Shown: positions 53,541 to 62,854, counted from the first letter of the stretch. The stretch: DNA of 64,000 nt from Chryseobacterium geocarposphaerae (GCF_002797535.1 NZ_PGFD01000001.1:1674001-1738000); one strand, 5' to 3'. The notes: generated by a model not told the origin, from the letters alone. Numbers and translations are program-made.

Positions 53541-54644
53541 ATGGATAATCCAGACTTAGATATCATTTCTCATCTGAAACCTTCTAAGATCCTTAAAATC
53601 CTGAAAGACCCGGAAGCTTCTGCGAAAGCGGTAAATCTTATCTATACCTCAGATACGGAATCAGCAGGTATTATCAGAAAAAAACGGGGTAAAAAATATT
53701 CCTATTTCAAAGATGGGGAAAGAATAAAGGATAAAGACGAGATCAAAAGAATAAACGGACTGGTAATACCTCCAGCCTGGGAAAATGTATGGATTTGCGC
53801 ATTGGATAATGGTCATCTTCAGGCTACTGGTTTTGATGTAAAAAAGAGAAAACAGTACCGTTATCATCCGCTTTGGAATGCATTGAGGAATCATACGAAA
53901 TTTTACAGAATGCTAAAATTCGGATACGCCTTACCTGCTATGAGACTTCATATTGAACAGGATCTGGCTTTAAGAAATTTTGAAAAGCGGAAAATCCTCG
54001 CTTTAATTGTCAGCCTAATGCAAAAAACAAACATCCGGATTGGCAATAATGTCTATGAAAAATTGTACGGTTCGTTTGGCTTAACGACTTTAAAAGATAA
54101 ACATGTAAAAATCAAAGGGCAGAAAATCACCTTTTCATTCAAAGGAAAAAAAGGTATCATGCATAATGTGGATCTTAAAAGCAAAAGATTGGCAAAATTA
54201 GTCCAGAAATGTAAGGATATTCCGGGAAAGGAATTGTTTCAATATTATGATGACGAAGGCAATCATCATTCTATAGATTCGGGGATGGTGAATGAGTACA
54301 TTAAAGAAATCAGCGGCGACGATTTTACAGCAAAAGATTTCCGGACGTGGTCGGGAACGGTAAATGCTTTAATTGCTTTTAAAGAAATCGGGTACGCTGA
54401 AACCAACACCGAATATAAAAGAAAGGTGAAGGAAGCTCTCGAAATGGTGGCTTCTCATCTCGGAAATACAAGCACAGTCTGTAAAAAATATTATGTCCAT
54501 CCTTTGGTCATCACTTTGTATGAAAACAACAGCATCAAAAAATATCTTGATGAGCTGGAAAAAATAGAAGAAAATGATGGTAAAGCGGGCTTAACTCAGG
54601 AAGAAAAACTGGTTCTCAAAATATTAGAAAACGAAAAGATGTAA
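53541..54644 (+). CDS. DNA topoisomerase IB (poxvirus-type)
   Basis: This 367-residue enzyme relaxes supercoils through a 3'-phosphotyrosyl link. It has the N-terminal domain (GLVIPPAWENVWICA, GHLQATGFDVKKRKQYRYHP), the catalytic core with RIGNNVYEKLYGSFGLTTL and KDFRTWSGT, and the active-site Tyr in KKYYVHP. Bacterial topoisomerase IB genes of this type are scattered and were probably transferred. It follows the small lipoprotein gene after 11 bp. A type IA TopB is also in this window. Confidence 0.95.
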   Translation: MDNPDLDIISHLKPSKILKILKDPEASAKAVNLIYTSDTESAGIIRKKRGKKYSYFKDGERIKDKDEIKRINGLVIPPAWENVWICALDNGHLQATGFDVKKRKQYRYHPLWNALRNHTKFYRMLKFGYALPAMRLHIEQDLALRNFEKRKILALIVSLMQKTNIRIGNNVYEKLYGSFGLTTLKDKHVKIKGQKITFSFKGKKGIMHNVDLKSKRLAKLVQKCKDIPGKELFQYYDDEGNHHSIDSGMVNEYIKEISGDDFTAKDFRTWSGTVNALIAFKEIGYAETNTEYKRKVKEALEMVASHLGNTSTVCKKYYVHPLVITLYENNSIKKYLDELEKIEENDGKAGLTQEEKLVLKILENEKM

Positions 54645-54661
54645 ATAGGTGCTATCGATTT

Positions 54662-54689
54662 TTTGTCAGGATTAAATGTTGTAAATTTG
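54662..54689 (+). promoter_or_regulatory. Promoter of pruA
   Basis: TTTG (54662-54665) and TAAATTTG (54682-54689) resemble the Bacteroidota -33/-7 elements with a short 16-bp spacer, 35 bp before the start. Confidence 0.55.
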
Positions 54690-54724
54690 TATCATTAGCA
54701 AATTAAAAAATAATACAACGTAAT

Positions 54725-56350
54725 ATGTCTAAAGCAATTTCGCAAGTACCATTTGCAGTAAACGAACCGGTAAATTCTTATGCACCGGGAACTCCGGAAG
54801 TAAAAAGCCTTATCGCTCAATACAAGAAAATGTGGGCCGAAAAAGTAGAAATCCCAATGATCATTAATGGTAAGGAAGTAAGAACTGATGATAAGGTTCA
54901 ACTTCAGTCTCCTCAGGATCATGCTCATGATTTCGGATTTTACCACAGAGGAACAATGCAACATGTGGACGATGCTATCAACGCTGCATTGGCTGCAAAA
55001 AAAGAATGGAACGAGCTGGGTTGGGAACAACGTGCAGCAATTTTCTTAAAAGCTGCTGATCTTTTAGCGGGTCCTTACAGAGATGTAATCAACGCTGCTA
55101 CCATGATCGGACAATCGAAAAACGTACACCAGGCCGAGATTGATTCTGCTTGTGAGTTTATTGATTTCTTAAGATTCAATGTTGAATTCATGACGGAAAT
55201 GTATTCTGAGCAGCCGGTTTCTGATGCTGGAATCTGGAACCGTGTAGAATACAGACCATTGGAAGGATTTTGTTTTGCAGTAACTCCGTTCAACTTTACG
55301 GCAATTTCAGGAAACTTGCCAACTTGTATGGCCATGCTTGGAAACGTAGTGGTTTGGAAGCCTTCTGATAAGCAAATCTATTCTGCAAAAGTAATTATGG
55401 ATGTTTTAACTGAAGCGGGACTTCCTGCTGGGGTAATCAACATGATCTTTACAGACGGAAAAGAAACTGCTGAGAAAGTTCTGGCACACAGAGACTTTGC
55501 GGGTCTTCACTTTACAGGTTCTACAAAAGTATTCCAGGGAATGTGGAAAATGATCGGTGATAATATTCACAATTACAGAACATATCCAAGAATCGTTGGG
55601 GAAACCGGTGGAAAAGATTTCGTTATCGCTCACCCTTCTGCCAACGTAGAAGCAGTAGCTACAGCTTTGGTGAGAGGAGCTTTCGAATATCAGGGGCAGA
55701 AATGTTCTGCGGCTTCAAGAGCTTATATTCCTCAATCTCTTTGGGCTGATGTGAAGAAAGTAATGGAAACCCAGATTGCTTCCATTAAAATTGGTTCTCC
55801 GGAAGATCCATCCAACTTCGTAAACGCAGTAATCGACAAAAATTCTTTCGAAAAATGTAAAGGATATATCGACAGAGCCAATGCTTCAGGTGAAGCCAAT
55901 GTAGTAATCGGTGGAACTTGTGATGATTCTAAAGGATGGTTCATTCACCCAACAGTTATCGAAACTACAAATCCTCAGTACGAAAGTATGGTTGAAGAAA
56001 TCTTCGGTCCAATTTTATCTATCTACGTGTATGAAGATGCAAAATGGGCTGAAACTTTACAACTAGTAGATTCTTCTTCTCCTTATTCATTGACAGGTTC
56101 TGTGTTTGCTCAAGACAGATATGCTATCAACGAAGCATTCAAGGCATTGGAAAATGCATCCGGAAACTTCTACATCAATGACAAACCAACTGGTGCAGTT
56201 GTTGGTCAGCAGCCTTTCGGTGGTGGCAGAGCTTCAGGAACTAATGATAAAGCAGGTTCTAAAATGAACTTACTGAGATGGACTTCTGTAAGATCTATTA
56301 AAGAAACTTTTGTTTCTCCTAAAGATTATAAATATCCGTACTTAGGGTAA
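54725..56350 (+). CDS. pruA: L-glutamate gamma-semialdehyde (1-pyrroline-5-carboxylate) dehydrogenase
   Basis: This 541-residue NAD-dependent aldehyde dehydrogenase makes glutamate in the second step of proline breakdown. It has EYRPLEGFCFAVTPFNFTAI, the general-base Glu in VGETGGKDF, the nucleophile Cys in QGQKCSAASRAYIP, and the C-terminal FGGGRASGTNDKAGS. The length and motifs match the P5C dehydrogenase branch (TIGR01236 type). No proline dehydrogenase gene lies beside it. It is followed by a strong terminator with a TTCG loop. Confidence 0.95.
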   Translation: MSKAISQVPFAVNEPVNSYAPGTPEVKSLIAQYKKMWAEKVEIPMIINGKEVRTDDKVQLQSPQDHAHDFGFYHRGTMQHVDDAINAALAAKKEWNELGWEQRAAIFLKAADLLAGPYRDVINAATMIGQSKNVHQAEIDSACEFIDFLRFNVEFMTEMYSEQPVSDAGIWNRVEYRPLEGFCFAVTPFNFTAISGNLPTCMAMLGNVVVWKPSDKQIYSAKVIMDVLTEAGLPAGVINMIFTDGKETAEKVLAHRDFAGLHFTGSTKVFQGMWKMIGDNIHNYRTYPRIVGETGGKDFVIAHPSANVEAVATALVRGAFEYQGQKCSAASRAYIPQSLWADVKKVMETQIASIKIGSPEDPSNFVNAVIDKNSFEKCKGYIDRANASGEANVVIGGTCDDSKGWFIHPTVIETTNPQYESMVEEIFGPILSIYVYEDAKWAETLQLVDSSSPYSLTGSVFAQDRYAINEAFKALENASGNFYINDKPTGAVVGQQPFGGGRASGTNDKAGSKMNLLRWTSVRSIKETFVSPKDYKYPYLG

Positions 56351-56398
56351 TCAGCAATACATAATGAACAATGATTACTTGTTGTTCATTTGAAATAC

Positions 56399-56433
56399 AG
56401 CCTCGGAACTTCGGTTTCGGGGCTTCTTTTTTG
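56399..56433 (+). terminator. Terminator of pruA
   Basis: An 11-bp stem with G-U pairs (AGCCTCGGAAC at 56399-56409 with GTTTCGGGGCT at 56414-56424) and a TTCG tetraloop is followed by a T-tract. A second inverted repeat, AATGAACAA/TTGTTCATT, lies just upstream (56363-56390). Confidence 0.75.
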
Positions 56434-56600
56434 TAAAGCAGGAAGAAATGTTTTATAACTACATTCAAATAAAGGCATCAATAAGAAGATTTTGTCCACT
56501 TTTAACAAAATTTAGTCTATTTTATTGATATTTAATACTATACCATCCCAAATCGGAATAATAATTGGACTTTATCATCTACACCAAAAAATAAAATAGT

Positions 56601-56783
56601 ATGAAAAAGTTTTTGTTACTAGCCATAGGGTTAGGAATTTTTGTCGTGAGCTGCGGCACCAAAGAATCATCTATGCAGAATACCAATCCGAATTCAACTT
56701 CTGTAGATACTACAAGGTCAACCCCTGCAAAAATTGATACTCTAAAGGTTGATTCTACCGCAGTACCACCTGCAACAAGATAA
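56601..56783 (+). CDS. Small lipoprotein, Thr/Ser-rich
   Basis: This 60-residue lipoprotein has a signal and lipobox (FVVSC, Cys18), then a low-complexity Asn/Thr/Ser/Pro-rich tail (NPNSTSVDTTRSTPAK). It resembles the small lipoprotein encoded 140 bp downstream in layout. The function is unknown. It is followed by a very strong terminator. Confidence 0.65.
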   Translation: MKKFLLLAIGLGIFVVSCGTKESSMQNTNPNSTSVDTTRSTPAKIDTLKVDSTAVPPATR

Positions 56784-56799
56784 GGATAAGTTTAATCTT

Positions 56800-56844
56800 A
56801 AAATAGCTCAGCCGCGGAACTTCGTTCCGCGGCTGAGCTATTTT
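56800..56844. terminator. Very strong bidirectional terminator hairpin
   Basis: A perfect 21-bp stem (56800-56820 with 56824-56844) closes a 3-nt TTC loop, with flanking A and T tracts. Its inner part, CGGAACTTCG, is shared with the pruA terminator. Confidence 0.85.
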
Positions 56845-56897
56845 TATTGCTTCAAGCCATTGTCTTTTATAATTATTAAACATTTATGTTTTATTAT

Positions 56898-56905
56898 TAT
56901 ATTTG
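56898..56905 (+). promoter_or_regulatory. Promoter -7 element of the second small lipoprotein gene
   Basis: TATATTTG matches the consensus and lies 21 bp before the start codon. Confidence 0.5.
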
Positions 56906-56926
56906 AGTAACATTAAAACAATCAAT

Positions 56927-57142
56927 ATGAAAAAACTATGGATCGTTACCGGCTTAGGTTTACTGTTTTTAGGAAGCTGTGCAGACAAAAAAGAAAACAG
57001 AGAAGAATTTAAAGAAGCTCATAATAAAGATTCTATCAGGAACTCTATGGGAGACAGCGCTGTGGCAAATTCTGAACCTTCGCAAACAACGGCAGATACA
57101 GCCAAAATCCCTAAAGACAGCCTTACTTCTCCAAAGAAATAA
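56927..57142 (+). CDS. Small lipoprotein, acidic/Ser-rich
   Basis: This 71-residue lipoprotein starts at the ATG at 56927 and has a signal with lipobox LGSC (Cys18). The tail (about 20-71) is charged and rich in Lys, Glu, Ser and Thr, with no fold expected. It parallels the preceding lipoprotein gene, and the two may come from duplication. The function is unknown. Confidence 0.65.
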   Translation: MKKLWIVTGLGLLFLGSCADKKENREEFKEAHNKDSIRNSMGDSAVANSEPSQTTADTAKIPKDSLTSPKK

Positions 57143-57180
57143 AAAATTTAATTACTTCCTAAATTGGGAGCCAATGATAC

Positions 57181-57214
57181 AAATCCGTAATGCATATTGC
57201 GGATTTTCTTGTTG
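57181..57214 (+). terminator. Terminator of the second small lipoprotein gene
   Basis: A 10-bp stem with one G-U pair (AAATCCGTAA at 57181-57190 with TTGCGGATTT at 57197-57206) and a 6-nt loop is followed by TTCTTGTT. Confidence 0.65.
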
Positions 57215-57293
57215 TTTTATCTTTTTAATTTCCTTTCCGTAAATACTTTGCAATATTTTTCAAATAATCAAATAATATAATGCTCTTAATGAT

Positions 57294-57301
57294 TACATTT
57301 G
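57294..57301 (+). promoter_or_regulatory. Promoter -7 element of the thioredoxin-fold gene
   Basis: TACATTTG matches the consensus TAnnTTTG, 20 bp before the start codon. Confidence 0.45.
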
Positions 57302-57321
57302 TAGCGGTCAAAAAAATTTAA

Positions 57322-58482
57322 ATGAAAAAATTAGCAATATTATCTTCCCTGTTTATCGGAGCACTAGCATTTGCTCAGGGAATGAAATTTGAAGAAGGCA
57401 ATTTCGCAACTATTTTAGCGAAAGCCAAAAAAGAAAAAAAATTGGTGTTCATAGATGCATATACTACTTGGTGTGGACCTTGTAAGCTGATGGCAAAGAA
57501 TATCTTTCCGCTTCAGGCTGTTGGTGATTATTATAATAGCCACTTCGTGAATGCAAAAATCGATATGGAAAAAGGGGAAGGAATTGAACTTGCTAAAAAA
57601 TACAATGTAAAAGCTTACCCGACTTATCTTTTCGTAGACGGAAACGGAGAAATCGTGCACAGAACTTTAGGATATGTAGAAGAAAAGGATTTCATTCAGT
57701 TTGCAAAAGATGCGGAAGATCCGAGCAAAAGATTAACCGCTTTGAAACAAAAGTTCGAGAACGGAGAAAAAAATCCTGAGTTTTTGAAAAACCTTGCTGG
57801 TCTTACAATCTATAGCGACACTGAATTTGCAGGAAGAGTTTTAGAGCGTTATTTTACTGCTAAGACTGAATTAGACAGAGATGACGTACAGATGCTTCTT
57901 TCCGGAGCTCAAACATCAGACAGTCCGTTATACAAAATTTTCCAGTCTAAAAAGACTGAGATCACAAAGGTTATTCCGACTGAACAATATGATGCGATTG
58001 ATAAAAACATCAAAGTAAGTACACTCTTCAAAAAGTCATATAATAAGGATACAAAAACCTGGAATGATAACTATTTCCTGACGGAAGCTCAAAAATTCTT
58101 ATCAAAAGAAGAAGCTGAAAAAACCCTTAAAAAGGCACAGGCAGGAAGAGCATTAAGAGATAAAGATTTTGCAACCTATGAAAAACTGACGATGGAGCTT
58201 TACAAAGATACTTCAGCTCTCTCTTCAGAAGAATTGAACTCTATCGCCTGGAATTTCTTTGAAAACGTAAGCAACAAATCTTCTTTGGAAAAAGCATTAG
58301 CATGGGCTCAAGAGTCTGTAAAGAAAAATGAAAACTATGCCAATACGGATACCTTAGCAAACCTTTACAATAAAATAGGTGATAAAAAGAATGCTAAATT
58401 GTGGGCGGAAAAATCAATTGAACTGGCAAAAAGCACAGGACAGGATTCTGCAGATACTGAAAAGCTTCTAAAAACTCTTTAA
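57322..58482 (+). CDS. Exported thioredoxin-fold protein with helical C-terminal repeats
   Basis: This 386-residue protein has a signal peptide (residues 1-19, LAFAQ) and a thioredoxin domain (about 22-135) with C51-G-P-C54 in TTWCGPCKLM and the cis-Pro stretch VKAYPTYLF. The C-terminal half (about 150-386) is helical and TPR-like. It probably acts as a periplasmic disulfide reductase or isomerase on exported proteins. It ends at a bidirectional terminator shared with fabH. Confidence 0.88.
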   Translation: MKKLAILSSLFIGALAFAQGMKFEEGNFATILAKAKKEKKLVFIDAYTTWCGPCKLMAKNIFPLQAVGDYYNSHFVNAKIDMEKGEGIELAKKYNVKAYPTYLFVDGNGEIVHRTLGYVEEKDFIQFAKDAEDPSKRLTALKQKFENGEKNPEFLKNLAGLTIYSDTEFAGRVLERYFTAKTELDRDDVQMLLSGAQTSDSPLYKIFQSKKTEITKVIPTEQYDAIDKNIKVSTLFKKSYNKDTKTWNDNYFLTEAQKFLSKEEAEKTLKKAQAGRALRDKDFATYEKLTMELYKDTSALSSEELNSIAWNFFENVSNKSSLEKALAWAQESVKKNENYANTDTLANLYNKIGDKKNAKLWAEKSIELAKSTGQDSADTEKLLKTL

Positions 58483-58504
58483 GAGTACAAGAATTATAAA
58501 TAAG

Positions 58505-58532
58505 AAAGCCGAAGAAAATTCTTCGGCTTTTT
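58505..58532. terminator. Bidirectional terminator between the thioredoxin-fold gene and fabH
   Basis: A perfect 12-bp stem (AAAGCCGAAGAA at 58505-58516 with its complement at 58519-58530) with a two-base apex lies between convergent genes, with T-tracts on the plus side. Confidence 0.8.
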
Positions 58533-58544
58533 ATATGGTATAAT

Positions 58545-59567
58545 TTAATATTCAAATAAAACGCTACCCCAGGTAAATCCGCTTCCGAAAGCGGAAAGAA
58601 GTACCAAATCTCCTCTTTTGATCTTCCCTTCTTCTATCGCTTCACTTAAAGCAATCGGAATAGAAGCAGCCGTTGTGTTTCCATATTTCTGGATGTTGTT
58701 ATGAATTTTTTCATCCGGTAATCCAAACTTCTGCTGAACAAACTGAGCAATTCTCAAATTTGCCTGGTGCGGAATAAACATATCCAGGTCTTCTATGGTT
58801 TTTCCAGCTTTTTCCAAGGCTTCCTGCATTGTTTCAGGAAATCTTGTTACCGCATGTTTGAATACAAAGTTTCCGTTCATAATTGGATATACCTCTTTAT
58901 TCGTAACATTTTCCGGTTCCTTTCTCATTCTGTCGCTCCAACCGAATTTAGAACCCGGAAACTGGGTACACAGCTCATCGGCATACTTTCCTTCAGAATG
59001 CATATTGAAAGACAAAATATCTCCCGCATTTTCATCTTCAGTCGCAGAAAGTACGATCGCTCCTGCTCCATCTCCGAAAATTACGGAAACTCCTCTTCCC
59101 TCATCAGAAAAATCTAATCCGAAGGAATGAATTTCTGCACCAACCACCAGAATATTTTTGTATGTATTCGACTTAATAAAAGCATTGGCAACGCTCATGG
59201 CATAGACAAAACCTGAACATTGATTTCTTACATCCAATGCTCCAATGGTATCACAACCTAACATATCCTGCAACAGCACCCCACATCCCGGAAAATAATA
59301 ATCCGGTGAAAGCGTTGCGAAAATAATATAGTCGATATCTTTAGCGGTCAAACCTGCATTCTTTAGCGCTTTCTCAGACGCTTTAAAGCCCAAATATGCC
59401 GTGGTTTCCTGACTGTCATTTCTGTTTTTTCTATGTCTTCTTTCTTTGATTCCCGTCCTCTCCGTAATCCACTCATCATTGGTCGTCATTAATTTTGCTA
59501 GATCATCATTCGTAACAACGTTGTCCGGAACATAAAATCCAATCCCTTTTATTGTACTTTTAATCAT
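58545..59567 (-). CDS. fabH: 3-oxoacyl-ACP synthase III
   Basis: This 340-residue condensing enzyme starts fatty acid synthesis by joining acetyl- or branched acyl-CoA to malonyl-ACP. The catalytic Cys is C117 in VRNQCSGFVYAM, with His in IPHQANLRI and Asn in YGNTTAASIPIAL. I choose the ATG at 59567 (MIKSTIKGIGFYVP), which fits the family N-terminus. Flavobacterial FabH usually prefers branched primers. No other fab genes are adjacent. Confidence 0.95.
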   Translation of the reverse strand: MIKSTIKGIGFYVPDNVVTNDDLAKLMTTNDEWITERTGIKERRHRKNRNDSQETTAYLGFKASEKALKNAGLTAKDIDYIIFATLSPDYYFPGCGVLLQDMLGCDTIGALDVRNQCSGFVYAMSVANAFIKSNTYKNILVVGAEIHSFGLDFSDEGRGVSVIFGDGAGAIVLSATEDENAGDILSFNMHSEGKYADELCTQFPGSKFGWSDRMRKEPENVTNKEVYPIMNGNFVFKHAVTRFPETMQEALEKAGKTIEDLDMFIPHQANLRIAQFVQQKFGLPDEKIHNNIQKYGNTTAASIPIALSEAIEEGKIKRGDLVLLSAFGSGFTWGSVLFEY

Positions 59568-59639
59568 ATAGTTTTTTAATTTTGGCAAAGATAAAATTTA
59601 TTTAATACATAGGATTTCAAAATATTACTATTTTTACTT

Positions 59640-60539
59640 ATGCCAATTAACACAATATATAGAGACTCCCTGTGCGAATGGGTAGATGTGGAAGCTCCTA
59701 CCGAAGAAGACCTAAAATTTCTTCATGAGAGGTATGAAATCAACCATCTGCTATTGGAGGATACCTTAGACCCGAACCACTTACCAAAGTATGAAGAAGA
59801 CGGAAGCGTGAAGTTTTTTCTTCTGCGGGAAAGTACAGAACTGGAAAGAAAAACGCTCAATACGATAAGTGATATCAGTACCAAAATAGGGATTTTTCTT
59901 ATCAACAATACTATTATCACCATTCACCGGATGAAGACCAAAAGTATTTTTCATACCAAAAAAGAGCTTTCTTCCACAGAGGGCAATACTACTCCTGACA
60001 AAATTGCTTTAATGATTGCTTTACTGATCATGAAAAGTTTCGATGATGAATCGGTGAGTCTGATGGAAACCATGGATAATATTGAGAATGAAATTTTCCT
60101 TAAAAATACTAACCACACCAATCAGATCAGAAGACTTTATAAATTAAAAAGAAAATCAGGCCTTAATTCCAGGGTGCTGACAATTTCTACAGATGCTATT
60201 GATAAATTCAAATTATTGAATTTGCAGGATTCCGAAGTAGTGGATTTAAAGGATAAGCATAAGGATGTTGTAGCAGATTTCGACCATTTAAATATTCAAA
60301 TCACCAACCTTATCTCCATGTTTTTGGCTCTTTCTGATCAGAAAGCCAATCAGGTCATGAAAGTTTTAGCCATCTATTCGGTCTACTTTTTACCTATCAC
60401 TTTTATTGCCGGAGTGTATGGAATGAACTTTGACCATATGCCTGAACTGCACCATAAAAACGGATATTTTTTCACCTTGGGACTGATGGCTGTTGTAGTG
60501 ATCTGCACTTTTATTTATGCTCGCAGAAAACAATGGTAA
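59640..60539 (+). CDS. corA: CorA-family magnesium/divalent cation transporter
   Basis: This 299-residue inner-membrane channel has a large cytoplasmic funnel domain, a long helix (about 140-235) and two C-terminal membrane segments (about 245-265 and 275-293). The selectivity motif G-M-N lies in VYGMNFDHMPEL. It is homopentameric in known relatives. It is divergent from fabH. Confidence 0.92.
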   Translation: MPINTIYRDSLCEWVDVEAPTEEDLKFLHERYEINHLLLEDTLDPNHLPKYEEDGSVKFFLLRESTELERKTLNTISDISTKIGIFLINNTIITIHRMKTKSIFHTKKELSSTEGNTTPDKIALMIALLIMKSFDDESVSLMETMDNIENEIFLKNTNHTNQIRRLYKLKRKSGLNSRVLTISTDAIDKFKLLNLQDSEVVDLKDKHKDVVADFDHLNIQITNLISMFLALSDQKANQVMKVLAIYSVYFLPITFIAGVYGMNFDHMPELHHKNGYFFTLGLMAVVVICTFIYARRKQW

Positions 60540-60621
60540 CTTCATTAATATCGTGAAAACACTGGGAATAAATATTTCAAACATAATTAACTTTGAATGG
60601 TAAAAAAATATATCATTGTAA

Positions 60622-60698
60622 CTGTCATCCCGACGAAGGAGGAATCTCATAAGTATTTAAAGATTCTTAGTTTTAGTCCCTTTCATTCAGAATGACAG
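60622..60698. repeat. Dispersed inverted-repeat element of the TGTCATCCC type
   Basis: CTGTCAT (60622-60628) and ATGACAG (60692-60698) bound about 77 bp, with an inner inverted repeat GAATCT/AGATTC (60642-60647 and 60661-60666). Sequences starting TGTCATCCCGACGAAGGAGG are typical of short dispersed intergenic elements in Bacteroidota, as far as I recall. Only one copy is in this window. Confidence 0.5.
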
Positions 60699-60737
60699 AC
60701 TACCTTTGAAATAACCATTTCATAAAAACACCAAACC

Positions 60738-62324
60738 ATGAAACCTGAAACTTTACACAAAATTCTTGAGGAAGATTTCCTTTCCAAAGATTCTAAGGAA
60801 AAACTTGCTGCATTGTATGATAAAATATCCTGCAAAGAGTTTTCGGATCTGTTGGATGCTAATGGCAATCAATATGTGGAATTCGTACAGGAAGGAGGCG
60901 GAGTCTGGGGAAGTGCATTGGTGGGCTATCTGTATGGTCTTGAAATCTTCGGGATCCGTTTTCTGAAAGTTGCAGGAACAAGTGCGGGAGCTATTAATAC
61001 GATGCTTATTGCCGCCTGCAAAACTAAAGAAGAAGCCAAAAGCGAAGTGATAAAAGGCATCCTTTTCAACTGGAATTTTGCAGATTTTATGGATGGAAAA
61101 CCCTATGTAAAGACAACCATCCATGCCATGCTGAATAACAAGAATTTTATTAAAATAAATGCAGTCTTAGCTGTCATTCTCATGCTCATTCTTGTCATTA
61201 TTCCCTTTGCCGTTCCATCAGAAACTACCTTACGAGCCAAACTGCTTTTTCTGATCCCTTTAATCCCCATACTTATTGCTTTGATCTGTTTGAAGAAACT
61301 GTATAATGACTTTAAAAAACAAAACAGCGGCTTCAATCCGGGAAATGCTTTCCTAAGCCAGATGAAAGAAGTCCTGAACAACTTTGGAATAAAAACCGTA
61401 GCAGAACTGAATAAAAAATTTATTCAAAAAGAAAATGAGCTAGGTTTACATTACCGATATGGCAACGGACAGGAATACTATAATAAAGCTTTACAAAGCA
61501 TTGAAAGCATCAAAGAGAAAAACTTAGAGCATATTGATTCTACCCGGTATAAAATATTCTATGAGAGTTCTGTAAATAATGACTATTATAAAAACAATCC
61601 TTTTTATCAGCTAAAATCTGAATACGTTATTGTTACGACAGATATTAATGCCAAAATAAAAGTTGAGCTTCCTACCATGGCCAATCTTTATTGGTCTGAA
61701 GAAGAGCTCAAACACATCAGTCCCGCGGAATTCGTACGGGCTTCCATGTCGGTTCCGTTCTTTTTTGGACCCATGCAAAAACGCATTAATAAAGATGATG
61801 ATTCGGTAAAATATGCCTGGAAATTCTGGATGAACACCAAAAAGGAAGACATCAATCCTGTAGGAGTTTTTATTGACGGTGGAAGTATTTCCAACTTTCC
61901 CATCGATCTCTTTCATGCCAATGATGTTTTCTATCCAAGGATGCCTTTATTCGGAGTACAGCTGACCAGTGATTCTGATATTGCCTCCGAAAAAGGAAAA
62001 ACCAGCGAGGTGATTTTAAAATCACCATTTTCTTACGCCGGAAATATCATCAGTACTCTAAAAGGATTTAATGATAAAACTTTTCTTACCAAACACTCGT
62101 TCTACCGTCTTTTCAGCATTCAGACCGTAAATTGCGGAACGAGCAGCTGGCTGAATTTCTTCATGAAAAGAGAGGAAAAAGAAGAACTTTTCAACCGTGG
62201 CTTCCAGGCTGCTCTCGATTTTCTCAATCACTTCGACTGGGAAAAATATAAGTATGAAAGAATGATGCTCTCTATGAAAGAGAAAAAGATTTTGAAAGAA
62301 GAGGATACACCAACTGTAGGGTAA
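60738..62324 (+). CDS. Patatin-like phospholipase with inserted membrane hairpin
   Basis: This 528-residue protein has the oxyanion stretch GGGVWG (53-58), the nucleophile S82 in GTSAG (GxSxG) and the dyad Asp D380 in DGG (DGGSISNFP). Between the nucleophile and the Asp there is an insertion with two hydrophobic segments (about 141-160 and 168-186), which would anchor it to the inner membrane. The ending is charged and helical. It probably hydrolyses phospholipid or other acyl esters. The gene stands alone after corA and the dispersed repeat element. The insertion is unusual for small bacterial patatins. Confidence 0.85.
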   Translation: MKPETLHKILEEDFLSKDSKEKLAALYDKISCKEFSDLLDANGNQYVEFVQEGGGVWGSALVGYLYGLEIFGIRFLKVAGTSAGAINTMLIAACKTKEEAKSEVIKGILFNWNFADFMDGKPYVKTTIHAMLNNKNFIKINAVLAVILMLILVIIPFAVPSETTLRAKLLFLIPLIPILIALICLKKLYNDFKKQNSGFNPGNAFLSQMKEVLNNFGIKTVAELNKKFIQKENELGLHYRYGNGQEYYNKALQSIESIKEKNLEHIDSTRYKIFYESSVNNDYYKNNPFYQLKSEYVIVTTDINAKIKVELPTMANLYWSEEELKHISPAEFVRASMSVPFFFGPMQKRINKDDDSVKYAWKFWMNTKKEDINPVGVFIDGGSISNFPIDLFHANDVFYPRMPLFGVQLTSDSDIASEKGKTSEVILKSPFSYAGNIISTLKGFNDKTFLTKHSFYRLFSIQTVNCGTSSWLNFFMKREEKEELFNRGFQAALDFLNHFDWEKYKYERMMLSMKEKKILKEEDTPTVG

Positions 62325-62350
62325 ATCTTACACTTTTTAATTTTAAATAT

Positions 62351-62854
62351 ATGACGAAATACATCTGCCAATGTTGTGGCGAAGAAAAAGAAGATTGGCC
62401 TGCAATCGCTTATTCTGCACCTTATCCATATTTCCAATTATCTGAGGAAGAACTTAAAAATTCTGAATTAACTCCAGATTTATGCATCATTAGATATCCT
62501 GATGAAACATGTTACTTTGTTCGCGCAGTTCTGATTCAGGAAGTCAATGAAAGTTGCCAGGATCTTGAATATGGAATCTGGGTTTCCTTAAGTGAAAAAA
62601 GTTTTAACGAATATGTGGAAAATTATGATAATGAAGAATTCGAAGGTGGATATTTCGGATGGCTTTCAAATTATTTTCCTGATTATGAATTCAGTGAAAG
62701 TATTCCTACTGATGTGATCGTTAACAACAAAATAGGAAGACCATTTGTTTATCCTCATGAAAGTCATGAACATCCATTTGTAAAAGATTTTTACAGCGGA
62801 ATTTCTAAAGAGGAAGCTGAAAGGAGGGTTAATGTAGTTTTAAATAAAAACTAA
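62351..62854 (+). CDS. DUF2199-domain protein
   Basis: This 167-residue protein has an N-terminal paired-Cys region (YICQCCGEEKEDWP), a middle part typical of DUF2199 (ELTPDLCIIRY, CYFVRAVLIQEV, YGIWVSLSEKSFNEYVENY) and an acidic C-terminus. Cys6, Cys8 and Cys9 could bind a metal. The function is unknown. Its stop overlaps the start of the next gene by 1 bp. Confidence 0.8.
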   Translation: MTKYICQCCGEEKEDWPAIAYSAPYPYFQLSEEELKNSELTPDLCIIRYPDETCYFVRAVLIQEVNESCQDLEYGIWVSLSEKSFNEYVENYDNEEFEGGYFGWLSNYFPDYEFSESIPTDVIVNNKIGRPFVYPHESHEHPFVKDFYSGISKEEAERRVNVVLNKN

